Below are positions 37,015 to 44,357 of a stretch of 44,412 nt of DNA, one piece after another. Below the pieces are notes generated by a model, which saw only the letters and a program-made list of their open reading frames with translations, ran no database searches and was not told the DNA's origin. The position numbers and the translations under genes are program-made. The DNA lies in the IMG/VR virus record IMGVR_UViG_3300021963_000225, positions 1-44,412 of that record; one strand, given 5' to 3'. This DNA is from a virus. The number at the start of each line of letters is the position of its first letter. The stretch's first letter is position 1.

Positions 37015-37024
37015 CTAAGTTGCC
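37015..37024 (-). promoter_or_regulatory. GGCAACTTAG junction element before the tail tube gene
   Basis: Exact minus-strand copy ending 23 bases before ATG 36991. Its TAG is the stop of the sigma-like gene 37015-37569. Confidence 0.65.
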
Positions 37025-37569
37025 TCTCCTTGTTCCAGCAGCTCCCAAGGGGTGGGGCGGGGGCAGATGTGGAGGTCGAAGCCCCGGATGTCGTGGTCCA
37101 TGGGGCTGGTGGCAGTGAGCGCCAACTTGAGCTGCTCTTCCGTCATGCCCAGTTGCATCATCACGTCACCGGGCGTGCAGCCGCGCTCCAACATCTTGCG
37201 GGCGAGCTGGCCGTTGCGGCGGACTGCCCCGGGTGCCTTAAGGGTCCAGTTGTGGTCGCGGATGAAGTGCAATACGTCGCCTTCAGCGAAGACCGTCAGG
37301 AGCGTGCTGAAGGTGCCTTTGGCGGGTTGCCACGCCCGGCAACACTTGATAAACGCCTGGTCGATGCACGAGAACACGTCCTCCGCGGCGACGAAGGGAT
37401 ACTTGCGGCAGAGCTTGCGGCCCATCAGGCGCAGGAGGCCCTGGTGCTCGCGGTACATGCGCGCAACCTTGCGCTGCTCGTCGCAGGTGAGGGGCGTGGC
37501 GAGGTAGCCGGTGCGGGGGCGGCGCCGCGCAGGCTGCGGAGACTCGCAGTGGCCGGCAAACTGCGCCAT
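37015..37569 (-). CDS. Sigma-70-family protein (regions 2-3 only)
   Basis: A 184-residue protein from ATG 37569. Sigma region 2 is recognisable: YREHQGLLRLMGRKLCRKYP, EDVFSCIDQAFIKCCRAWQP, KGTFSTLLTVFAEGDVLHFI, then KAPGAVRRNGQLARKML. A region-3-like helix pair follows (TPGDVMMQLGMTEEQLKLAL). I see no region 4 HTH; the C-terminus (HICPRPTPWELLEQGEAT) is unlike one. It is a sigma-like regulator embedded between capsid and tail tube genes. It could recognise late promoters through a -10-like element, or be a structural protein using the fold. Confidence 0.65.
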   Translation of the reverse strand: MAQFAGHCESPQPARRRPRTGYLATPLTCDEQRKVARMYREHQGLLRLMGRKLCRKYPFVAAEDVFSCIDQAFIKCCRAWQPAKGTFSTLLTVFAEGDVLHFIRDHNWTLKAPGAVRRNGQLARKMLERGCTPGDVMMQLGMTEEQLKLALTATSPMDHDIRGFDLHICPRPTPWELLEQGEAT

Positions 37570-37574
37570 GCGCC

Positions 37575-37589
37575 AGTCTACCTACCTAG
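37575..37589. repeat. 15-mer AGTCTACCTACCTAG, copy 2
   Basis: Identical to 8077-8091. It lies 5 bases upstream of ATG 37569, so it occupies the translation-start region of the sigma-like gene (read on the minus strand as CTAGGTAGGTAGACT). Confidence 0.8.
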
Positions 37590-37600
37590 TGCGGTAGGGC

Positions 37601-38143
37601 TTAGCTGCGCGTGATGGCGATGGTCTGGCCGGGGGTGTTCAGCAACAGCTCCTGCAGGAGTTGCTGGAGCTGGGGGAGGGCTTTGAGGGGGGTGACGGCG
37701 AGTTGCTGGTCCGGCTTCCACTCGACTTCCATCACATCGAGCTTCACGCGCTTGAGGCCGGCGTTCGGGATGCCGGGGATCAAGGGCGTGCTGCCGGCAA
37801 CCTGGCCGGCAACCACCATGTCCTTCACCAGCGATTTGGCGAGCTCCCAGGTCGCGGTCTTGATTTCCGCGGGGATCTCGTCGTCGGCGTAGGTCTTCTC
37901 GGTGGTCTTGAAGTCCTTGCGGGGCCAGGCCAACGCTTGGGTCGTTGTGCTGCGGGTGCCGACGAACCCGACGAGGTCGAGGTTGCGGGTGGCGGTGATC
38001 AGGGCGCGGGTGCGCTGGTCGGTGCTAGCCGCATACCACTCCACAGCGTCGATGTCGCCGTCCGCATAAGCCTGGGCTTCGGCGAGCGTGATGTAGCTGT
38101 TGGCATCAGCGGCGCCAGGGGTCGCGATGATTGAGGCGGTCAT
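37601..38143 (-). CDS. Head-tail connector (DnaT-like/gp6-type), 180 aa
   Basis: Opens MTASIIATPGAADANSYITL, then AEAQAYADGD and ALITATRNLDL, FVGTRSTTTQALAWPRKDF and EIKTATWELAKSLV. The pattern ANSYxTLxEAxAY...L..A...ID...GxxxxxxQALxWPR is that of phage head-tail adaptors often labelled DnaT-like. It sits after the capsid gene, as expected. ATG 38143 overlaps the upstream stop (ATGA). Confidence 0.8.
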   Translation of the reverse strand: MTASIIATPGAADANSYITLAEAQAYADGDIDAVEWYAASTDQRTRALITATRNLDLVGFVGTRSTTTQALAWPRKDFKTTEKTYADDEIPAEIKTATWELAKSLVKDMVVAGQVAGSTPLIPGIPNAGLKRVKLDVMEVEWKPDQQLAVTPLKALPQLQQLLQELLLNTPGQTIAITRS

Positions 38144-38313
38144 GGCTCGCCCTCCGCGCCGTCAGCAGGGGCAGGGGCGGTGCGCTTTTTGCGCTTTGGC
38201 TTCTCTTCCGCCACAGCAGGGGTGGCGGGGACTGGGGCGGGGCAGGAAAGGGAGGCCGCGTTAGCAGCCTCCTCTTGCTTGCGCCGGGCCAGGTTGAACC
38301 CGGTTAGTCCCAT
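38140..38313 (-). CDS. Small protein downstream of the capsid gene, 57 aa
   Basis: ATG 38313 overlaps the capsid stop by one base (TGATG), and its own stop overlaps the connector ATG. It begins MGLTGFNLARRKQEEAANAA and continues with a Pro/Ala/Lys-rich disordered tail (EEKPKRKKRTAPAPADGAEG). Small basic proteins with an FNxxRR start at this place occur in many siphoviruses; the function is unknown. Confidence 0.65.
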   Translation of the reverse strand: MGLTGFNLARRKQEEAANAASLSCPAPVPATPAVAEEKPKRKKRTAPAPADGAEGEP

Positions 38314-39275
38314 CAGTCGTTCAGGTAGCCCTTGATGATGCCGACGTTCTTGTCGTCGAACACCTGCTCCCAGTTGGAGCCGGTGGCAAGAGCGGTGCGG
38401 TTGGGGTTGGCGCCGGTGCCCACGTACTTCACACCGATGGGGTGGAAGACGTTGTGCCAGTCGAAGCTGATGTAGCTGGCCTTGGCGAGGATGTCGCGGT
38501 CGGTTTCCGAGCGCAGTCCGGCTTGCTGGCCGCTGGCGATGGCGCCTGCGGTGAAGAACAGCACGTCGTTGGTGCCGAGGTCGTCGGACACCACTACGCG
38601 CATGTTGAGGTACGTCGGGATGCGCACGTCGCCGAAGGAGGCAACGCGGGAGCCGCCCACAGGCACAACGCCTTCGCCGCCGCCCAGTTCAGCAGCGGAC
38701 ACGTAGTCCAGTGCTTTCAGGGTGACCAGCTCGTAGTAGGCGCTGGAGTGGAGCGCCATCACCGACAGCTTCTCGCCTTGGTCGCCCAGCTGGGCGCGGG
38801 CGCCGGAGACGAGGGCGGCGGTGGGGTATGCCTCGGCGGTGGCAACAGTCAGGCCGGAGAGCGCGGTGGCGAAAGCGCCGTTCACGCAGGCCAGCAGATC
38901 CTTCTGCTGCTCGTTGGCGATGTAAGCAGCGACCTTGTTGCCGATGGCGGCGAGGGGGTCACTGCCGGCGGCCATTGCAGCCAGATCGCGGGAGCCCCAG
39001 GCACGGCCGCGGTGCAGCACAACAGCGCGCTGCTTGTCGGCAGTGATGTTGCCGGGGGTCAGCGAGGTGCTGTCGCTCAGCACTTCGGCGTCGCCGCTCA
39101 GGTTGGCGACCCAGTGGGGCAGCTCGACAAAATCGCCGCCCTCAGTGGCGTTCAGCTCAGCCATCGGCTGAACCACACCGCTGTTGATGAAGGTGTTGCG
39201 AAGAGTGGTCTGCTCTTCGATGTAGGGGTTCCAAATCTCTGGAACCAGAATGTCGGCGCGAACCGTTTCAGCCAT
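38313..39275 (-). CDS. Major capsid protein
   Basis: A 320-residue protein from ATG 39275 (MAETVRADILVPEIWNPYIE). It contains SGVVQPMAELNATEGGDFVE, LPHWVANLSGDAEVLSDST, VLHRGRAWGSRDLAAMAAGS, MALHSSAYYELVTLKALDYV and IPTYLNMRVVVSDDL, the order of the HK97-fold coat family that pairs with a separate scaffold. Length and position after the scaffold gene agree. The capsid gene is followed by coupled small and connector genes. Confidence 0.88.
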   Translation of the reverse strand: MAETVRADILVPEIWNPYIEEQTTLRNTFINSGVVQPMAELNATEGGDFVELPHWVANLSGDAEVLSDSTSLTPGNITADKQRAVVLHRGRAWGSRDLAAMAAGSDPLAAIGNKVAAYIANEQQKDLLACVNGAFATALSGLTVATAEAYPTAALVSGARAQLGDQGEKLSVMALHSSAYYELVTLKALDYVSAAELGGGEGVVPVGGSRVASFGDVRIPTYLNMRVVVSDDLGTNDVLFFTAGAIASGQQAGLRSETDRDILAKASYISFDWHNVFHPIGVKYVGTGANPNRTALATGSNWEQVFDDKNVGIIKGYLND

Positions 39276-39310
39276 GGTCGTAAGTCCCTAGGTCAGTGCG
39301 GGGTTGGTTC

Positions 39311-40051
39311 TCAGCCGCGCTGGGCTTCGGCCTTGAGGCGCTCAAACAGGGCAGGGTCTTCGCGGAATAGACGCGATTGCTCCGTGAGGTTTCGCGTCTC
39401 GGGCCGGAAGGGGTTGGCCTTGCCATAGCTGGAGCCGGCGCCGCTGAGGGTCGGGGTGGTGCCCATGCCCTTCGCACCGCTGGGCGCAAAGTGGTGGTCC
39501 CATCCGCTCTCGGCGTCGCGGGGACGGGCGAGGTGGTCCGCTAACGGGATCTCCATGCCGCCCTCTAAAACCACCGGTGCGCCGTCAACCTCGCGGAGGT
39601 TGGGTTGCAGCAGGGCCAGCATTTGATCGGGGCGGAGCGCTTTGGCTTCGCTGATCTGCTGGAGGGCTTTGGTGCGGAGCGTTTCCGTGCGGCGGGCTTG
39701 GCGCTCGGCGTCAAGCTCGTTCTCCAACTCGGTGATCCGGCGCTCCAAGGTTTTGTTGGTCTCCTTGGATTGCTCCCATAACTGGCGGTACTCGCCAGTT
39801 GACTCCAACTCTTTCTGTTCGCCCGTTTTGAGCTTGGCCGTGATACCTCGTAGCTGATCCTCAAGCTCTTGGACTTTGTTGTTGAGTTGGGCGTTCTTTT
39901 CGCCCGCTCGCAACTTGTCCTGCGTCACTAAGTCCAGTTTGGCTTTGAGACGCTGAAGCTCGGAATCGCTGGAGGTTTCAGTCGCGGGTGAGGGCGGCAC
40001 GGCCGCACTCGCTTCCTCCACGGGAGGAACACCACTTACGTTTTCGGACAC
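39311..40051 (-). CDS. Capsid scaffolding protein
   Basis: A 246-residue protein, GTG start at 40051. A Pro/Ser/Glu-rich N-terminus is followed by a long coiled coil of about 110 residues (LQRLKAKLDLVTQDKLRAGE, NNKVQELEDQLRGITAKLKT, ERRITELENELDAERQARRT) and a C-terminal region that could bind coat protein (FRPETRNLTEQSRLFREDPA). This is the classic scaffold layout and lies directly before the capsid gene. GGCAACTTAG ends 21 bases upstream. Confidence 0.8.
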   Translation of the reverse strand: MSENVSGVPPVEEASAAVPPSPATETSSDSELQRLKAKLDLVTQDKLRAGEKNAQLNNKVQELEDQLRGITAKLKTGEQKELESTGEYRQLWEQSKETNKTLERRITELENELDAERQARRTETLRTKALQQISEAKALRPDQMLALLQPNLREVDGAPVVLEGGMEIPLADHLARPRDAESGWDHHFAPSGAKGMGTTPTLSGAGSSYGKANPFRPETRNLTEQSRLFREDPALFERLKAEAQRG

Positions 40052-40072
40052 GCAATGGGCTGAGAGTACGAA

Positions 40073-40082
40073 CTAAGTTGCC
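40073..40082 (-). promoter_or_regulatory. GGCAACTTAG junction element before the scaffold gene
   Basis: Exact minus-strand copy ending 21 bases before GTG 40051. It lies in the gap after the MuF-like gene and is not part of a stop codon. Confidence 0.65.
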
Positions 40083-40094
40083 TACACAAAGGTG

Positions 40095-40970
40095 TTAGGG
40101 AGCTGGGGTCGGGACGGGGAGGATGCGGCACCGGCAGCGCGGGTGGACCGGGGGCACGTAGGGGAAGCCGGTGAAGGTGGAGCTGGTGCGGCCGTCGAGG
40201 GGGCGGCAGATCGGGCACGTCTTGGGGTCGAGGATGGCGTGCCATTGCCAGCCGGCGCTCGCAAAGGCCGGGGCGCCCGTTGCTTCCAGCACGAAGGGGC
40301 GCCCTGTGAGGTACGCCTGGCGCTCAAAGACTGCGCGCTCCGCTTGGCCGCTCACCTCCCAGATCGCGTTGGCAATCAGCGCCGTATCGCGGTTTCGCAG
40401 GGCGCTGTACAACGTGCCGCGGGAGTTGATGGGTTGGATGTAGCCCTGGCGCACGCGCTCCGCGACCACCATCCTGGCGATCTCAATCGTCGGGTCGTCG
40501 CGCATCACCGCGCCGGTGAGCTTCGCGCGGATCGCGCGCAGGTGCGCAGCTGTGAAGGGGCTGAGGCCGGTGCGGGCGTCGGGCGTAAAGAGCGACAGCA
40601 GCGAACGGCCGCCACTGCGCGCAGTGCGGAGCAGGGTGTCACCGCGGCGGGGGCGGTAGTCGCGGAGCGTCATGTCGAGGCCCGCATACTCCGCGGCGCG
40701 GCGGGCGTGCTCCTCGTCAATGAACTCCAATCGGGTGAGCAGAATGCCTCGGAAGCGCTGCGCGTAGTCCTCAAGCTCCAGCGCTAACGGCGCGAGCAGG
40801 GAGTTGAGGATGAGCTGACGGCCCAGGCCGCGGTCCGGGAGGCTGGCGATTAGCGATTGGCGGAACCGCCACAGCAGCAGGATGAGCAGGGCGCGGGTGT
40901 CGTCTTCGACGCTCTTCTCGTCCCGGCGCAGGGCCGCCTCGCTGGCGTACAGGTACTCGTCTGGGGTCAT
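40095..40970 (-). CDS. Head morphogenesis protein (SPP1 gp7/Mu F-like)
   Basis: A 291-residue protein from ATG 40970. The N-terminal half is helical (ALLILLLWRFRQSLIASLPD). The C-terminal half has the MuF signature: RVRQGYIQPINSRGTLYSAL, WQWHAILDPKTCPICRPLDG and PPVHPRCRCRILPV, with CxxC...HPxCRC as a metal-binding motif. Such minor capsid proteins associate with the portal and are encoded right after it, as here. Confidence 0.85.
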   Translation of the reverse strand: MTPDEYLYASEAALRRDEKSVEDDTRALLILLLWRFRQSLIASLPDRGLGRQLILNSLLAPLALELEDYAQRFRGILLTRLEFIDEEHARRAAEYAGLDMTLRDYRPRRGDTLLRTARSGGRSLLSLFTPDARTGLSPFTAAHLRAIRAKLTGAVMRDDPTIEIARMVVAERVRQGYIQPINSRGTLYSALRNRDTALIANAIWEVSGQAERAVFERQAYLTGRPFVLEATGAPAFASAGWQWHAILDPKTCPICRPLDGRTSSTFTGFPYVPPVHPRCRCRILPVPTPAP

Positions 40971-40983
40971 GCGCTAAGGCGCC

Positions 40984-42555
40984 CTAGTTGGGATTTCGGC
41001 CCGGGCGCATGGGCGTGGGGAGGGTTTGGCTGGTCATGGATTCGCCCTGGCCGGCGCGGGCGGCGATGGTGCGGGTGAGCGCGTCGGGGTTCATGGCGAG
41101 TGGGTCGAGGCCCAGGGCGGTGTTTTGCTCGTTGATGTAGTCGCGCGTGCGGGTGACTTCCTCGCCGATGTCCAGGCCCGCCGGGAGCACTTCGCCTTGC
41201 TGGAGCACGTCCAGCAGCGTCTCCTGGCTGATCGCGTTTTGCATGAACAGCTGGAGCATGGCCGTGATGGAGTTGCCGTCCAGGAGCTTGTTGTCGTAGT
41301 CCTGCTCAATCACGACTTGCGGGGGTTCGATGCCCACGTATTGGGCCGCGAGCTCCAACATTGAGGTCAGGGCGTTGGCAAGGTCGGCGCTGATGAGGGC
41401 CATGATCGAGTCGCTGTCGATGCGGTCCATGCGCTTGGATTCCGCAGCGGCATTCGTCGTGTTCTGGCGGGTGAGGGTGTTCACGCCCAGGCGCGAGATT
41501 TGCTCCTCCAGCGCCTCTAGGCACTTCAGTTGGCTGTCGAAGGCGTCGGTGGTGGGTTGGACGAACTCCGCACCGCCGTCGACGGGCAGGAGCACAGCCG
41601 TGTTGACGCTGATGCCGATGGGGCTATCGGCATCGGGGTCGAAGCCTCGCATCGTCAAAATCGGCATGGCGCCAACGTGGACGCTGTGCATGTAGTCGCA
41701 GAAGCGCTGCGCATAGGCGATGCACAGGTAGGCGACCTCCAGCAGGGGTGGGCTGCTGGTGAGCGTGCCGAGGCGGTTGCCGTAAACCGTGACGAGGGGG
41801 ATGCGGTCTAGGTCGGTGACGCCCTTCTCGTAGGGGGCCCAGTTGCTGGAGTCGTCGCGGCGCCAGATCGCGTAGCGGCCGGGCTCTAGGACGCGGACTT
41901 GCTCGACCTCCTTCTCGCCGAAGAGGCCGTCGCGCTCAATCGCGATCTCGTGGATGCGGACTTGCTCTAACTCGCCCTGGGGGTTGTTGGCGCGGGTGCG
42001 CCAGCCGCGGATCGTCTTGGGGTGGACGTGGACGAGGTAGGGCGTGGCGCCTGAGGCGCGTTGGTCGGCCAGCGTGCGCGCAGGGGTGGGCGGATAATCG
42101 ACGATGGCGCTGCTGTGCCCGTACAACAACGCGGTCTCCAGTTGCTGGCGGGCGAAGCTGTTGAGCGTGGTGCCGTCGCCGCAAACGTTGTTGGCCCACT
42201 CCTCCCAGTACGGGTCGCCTTGCAGTTGGACGCCCTTGCGCAGGATCAGACCGGCGGCTTGGCTGGCGAGGCGCTGCAGGAACGGGGGTAGGACGGCGTG
42301 GTAGATGCGGCGCTGGTACGACTCGTCGTTCTCACGGGGCTCCTGCGGAATGATGCGGCGCGATTCGGCGCGGAGGGCGCGGGTGCCGCCCATGCACACG
42401 TTGATTGGATCCCACTTGGGGAGCATCTCAAGCACCGGGGCGCTCAGGATTGTGGGGTCGTCGCTCGGGGAGTCGACAAATACTTTCGCGCGGCGCTTGC
42501 GGTCGTAGGGCGTCGTGAAGTCGAAGCCGTTGTAGCTGCTGTTGTTGACCGCCAC
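40984..42555 (-). CDS. Portal protein (DUF4055-type)
   Basis: A 523-residue protein, GTG start at 42555. It includes KWDPINVCMGGTRALRAESR, ESYQRRIYHAVLPPFLQRLA, ALLYGHSSAIVDYPPTPART, LVHVHPKTIRGWRTRANNPQ and VNTLTRQNTTNAAAESKRMD. The GTxAMR/GTRALR...E....Y..R...A...........L.G.iFRK order is that of the DUF4055 portal family. It forms the dodecameric DNA gate. It lies between TerL and the MuF-like protein, the standard order. Confidence 0.85.
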   Translation of the reverse strand: MAVNNSSYNGFDFTTPYDRKRRAKVFVDSPSDDPTILSAPVLEMLPKWDPINVCMGGTRALRAESRRIIPQEPRENDESYQRRIYHAVLPPFLQRLASQAAGLILRKGVQLQGDPYWEEWANNVCGDGTTLNSFARQQLETALLYGHSSAIVDYPPTPARTLADQRASGATPYLVHVHPKTIRGWRTRANNPQGELEQVRIHEIAIERDGLFGEKEVEQVRVLEPGRYAIWRRDDSSNWAPYEKGVTDLDRIPLVTVYGNRLGTLTSSPPLLEVAYLCIAYAQRFCDYMHSVHVGAMPILTMRGFDPDADSPIGISVNTAVLLPVDGGAEFVQPTTDAFDSQLKCLEALEEQISRLGVNTLTRQNTTNAAAESKRMDRIDSDSIMALISADLANALTSMLELAAQYVGIEPPQVVIEQDYDNKLLDGNSITAMLQLFMQNAISQETLLDVLQQGEVLPAGLDIGEEVTRTRDYINEQNTALGLDPLAMNPDALTRTIAARAGQGESMTSQTLPTPMRPGRNPN

Positions 42556-42578
42556 GCGCTACGCAATACACAGGTGCT

Positions 42579-42592
42579 CTAACGAGGTTTCC
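42579..42592 (-). promoter_or_regulatory. GGAAACCTCGTTAG, loose relative of the junction element
   Basis: The minus-strand sequence ends 23 bases before the portal GTG. It matches GGMAAC-CT and TTAG but with four extra bases. It is the weakest member I would keep. Confidence 0.3.
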
Positions 42593-42659
42593 GCTGGCTG
42601 CGCCAGAAAACAGCCGCGCATGGGCGTAAAGAACGGCCGGCGCATCGGCGCAGGGGCGC

Positions 42660-44018
42660 TTATTTGAACTGGAAGTTGCTGCCGCCGGTTTGGTATCTGC
42701 GGAGGCCGGCGAGGCTGTAGATCACGTAGCCCATCGCGTCCACTGGGCCGGATTTGTCGTCGAGACCGGTGCCGCTCTTGTCGGGCGTGCCTTTTTGGTT
42801 GTAGGTCTGCGTTTCAAGGGCGCGGATGAGGTACTTGCAACTGGGGTGGACGCGGAGGCGGTTGTGGAGCAGCAACATTTGGACGGCGTTGACGCGGTCC
42901 TCGACGAGGGGGTTGGCGTTTTGCACCTTGATGCGCAGGCCGTGGCGCTTGAGGATCGCCAGGTCGCTCTCGCTGGCGTTGGTCGTGGTGCGGTGTTTGC
43001 TAGCCGCGTCGGGCACCACCGTGAGTAGGCCCCGGTCGATGTGGTCGCCGTACTGCTCCTTCAGGCGGGTGGCGATGGTGGGGGTGTCTTTGACGTGGAA
43101 CTCCGTCACGAAGTGGTACACGTCGCCACGACGGATGCAGATTTCGATGAAGCAGGTGCCGACGTTGAAGTCGCAGCCTGCGTAGATCATGTCGTCGGGG
43201 CGGATTTCTTCGTCGCTCCAATGCACGTCGCGGTCGAAGTAGCTGTAGACCGTCGTTTTGTCGAGGGCTGTGAATTGGCCCTGGAGGTAGGCGGCGAGGA
43301 GCTGGGGTGGGTAGTTGGCGTAGAGGGAGTCGACGAAGCCTGGGGGGAGGTAGGGGTTGTCGAGCGTCTTGGCGCGGATGAGGTGGCGGTCGCTCCCCGC
43401 TTTCTGGTCGAAGGTGTTCCACATGAAGCCGTAGCCCTCGGGGGTCGAGGCCAAGGCGAACTGGGGGTGGGCGCCGCCGCGGAGGCGCGCAAGGATCATT
43501 TCGGCGCCCTTTTGCGCTAACTCGTACTTGCTGGTGTCGATTTCGTCGGCGAGCGCAAAGGCGAGGTTCGTGCCTCGAATGCGGTTAACGGCTTCAAGCG
43601 TTCGGCACAGGATCGTGCATTGGCCGTGGGGGAGGTGGAGGGTGTACTCCGGCTGGGGGCTGGCGCGGTAGTCGTAGTCGATGTTGAAGCGGTCTAAGAA
43701 CTCGTCGAACGAGCGGACCCACACGTCGAGCACCATCTGGAACGTCGGCTCGAAGACGGCGCCGACCTTGCCCGGGTTGTCCATGGCGAGGAACACAGCC
43801 TTCGCGCATAACGCCACTGTTTTGCCCGCGCCGAAGCCGGCGCACAATCCCAGGAGCAGGTGGTCGGTGTCGTCGACGAAGGCGCGCTGGTGCGGTAGCA
43901 GCGAGTCGTAGATCGCGTCGCGCAGGGCGCTGTAGGTCGTGCTGCAGCGGGTGTCCACCGCGATGGGCGCATCGAGGCACTTTCCGCCAGGAACAATGCC
44001 CAAAATCCCCACGAACAC
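42660..44018 (-). CDS. terL: Terminase large subunit
   Basis: A 452-residue protein; the only nearby start is GTG 44018 because no in-frame ATG precedes the ATPase. Walker A is GFGAGKT (residues 61-67), Walker B is ALADEID (Asp 158, Glu 159), and a coupling-like segment is LASTPEGYGFM. The nuclease domain acidic residues are in YAGCDFNVG (Asp 283), VVPDAAS (Asp 337) and GPVDAMGYVIYSL (Asp 427). It packages DNA into the prohead. It is the rightmost gene and transcribes leftward into the head genes. TATGTATAGAAC upstream (about 44029-44040) may be part of its promoter. Confidence 0.93.
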   Translation of the reverse strand: MFVGILGIVPGGKCLDAPIAVDTRCSTTYSALRDAIYDSLLPHQRAFVDDTDHLLLGLCAGFGAGKTVALCAKAVFLAMDNPGKVGAVFEPTFQMVLDVWVRSFDEFLDRFNIDYDYRASPQPEYTLHLPHGQCTILCRTLEAVNRIRGTNLAFALADEIDTSKYELAQKGAEMILARLRGGAHPQFALASTPEGYGFMWNTFDQKAGSDRHLIRAKTLDNPYLPPGFVDSLYANYPPQLLAAYLQGQFTALDKTTVYSYFDRDVHWSDEEIRPDDMIYAGCDFNVGTCFIEICIRRGDVYHFVTEFHVKDTPTIATRLKEQYGDHIDRGLLTVVPDAASKHRTTTNASESDLAILKRHGLRIKVQNANPLVEDRVNAVQMLLLHNRLRVHPSCKYLIRALETQTYNQKGTPDKSGTGLDDKSGPVDAMGYVIYSLAGLRRYQTGGSNFQFK

Positions 44019-44166
44019 TCAACCGCAGTTCTATACATAGGGTACGAAGGGGCGCAGGGGGCTGGCGCTGAGCGGGGGTGGGGCCTAAATAGGGCGCCGG
44101 GGAGCGCTAAATGAGCGCTACCTAGCTAGAGGTGGCGATTTTGGGGGCTGCAAACGGGAGGACGAG
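44019..44166. other. Non-coding region upstream of TerL
   Basis: No gene seen. It has an AT-rich TATGTATAGA (minus strand, about 44031-44040), a tandem GAGCGCTA (near 44103-44120) and CCTAGCTAG at 44121-44129 followed by AGGTGGCG. It probably holds the TerL promoter. Confidence 0.4.
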
Positions 44167-44357
44167 GGTGGTACGACCCCCCTTAGCGGCCTTTAGGTGG
44201 GGGTGGGGCGCGCGTGAGAGCGCGGCGCCGGGGCGTGGGTGGCGTGTCCAGCGCTGCGGTGCGCAATCGCCGGGATCCGTTGCGGCGCAGCGTGTCCTGT
44301 CCTGCGTAACTGCCACTGCAGCAGGTACGCTGGACACAGTGTGAAGAGTTATCAACG
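44167..44357. repeat. Right copy of imperfect terminal direct repeat
   Basis: Aligns base for base with 1-190 except about 10 substitutions and one inserted G. The internal inverted repeat GTGTCCAGCG (44244-44253)/CGCTGGACAC (44328-44337) is perfect in this copy. The differing positions are scattered, not end-clustered. Confidence 0.9.

Noticed and set aside
38442-39428. Plus-strand frame of 328 codons over the capsid gene
   Set aside because: Shadow of the major capsid protein. Val/Gly/Ala/His-rich composition typical of reversed GC-biased coding DNA.
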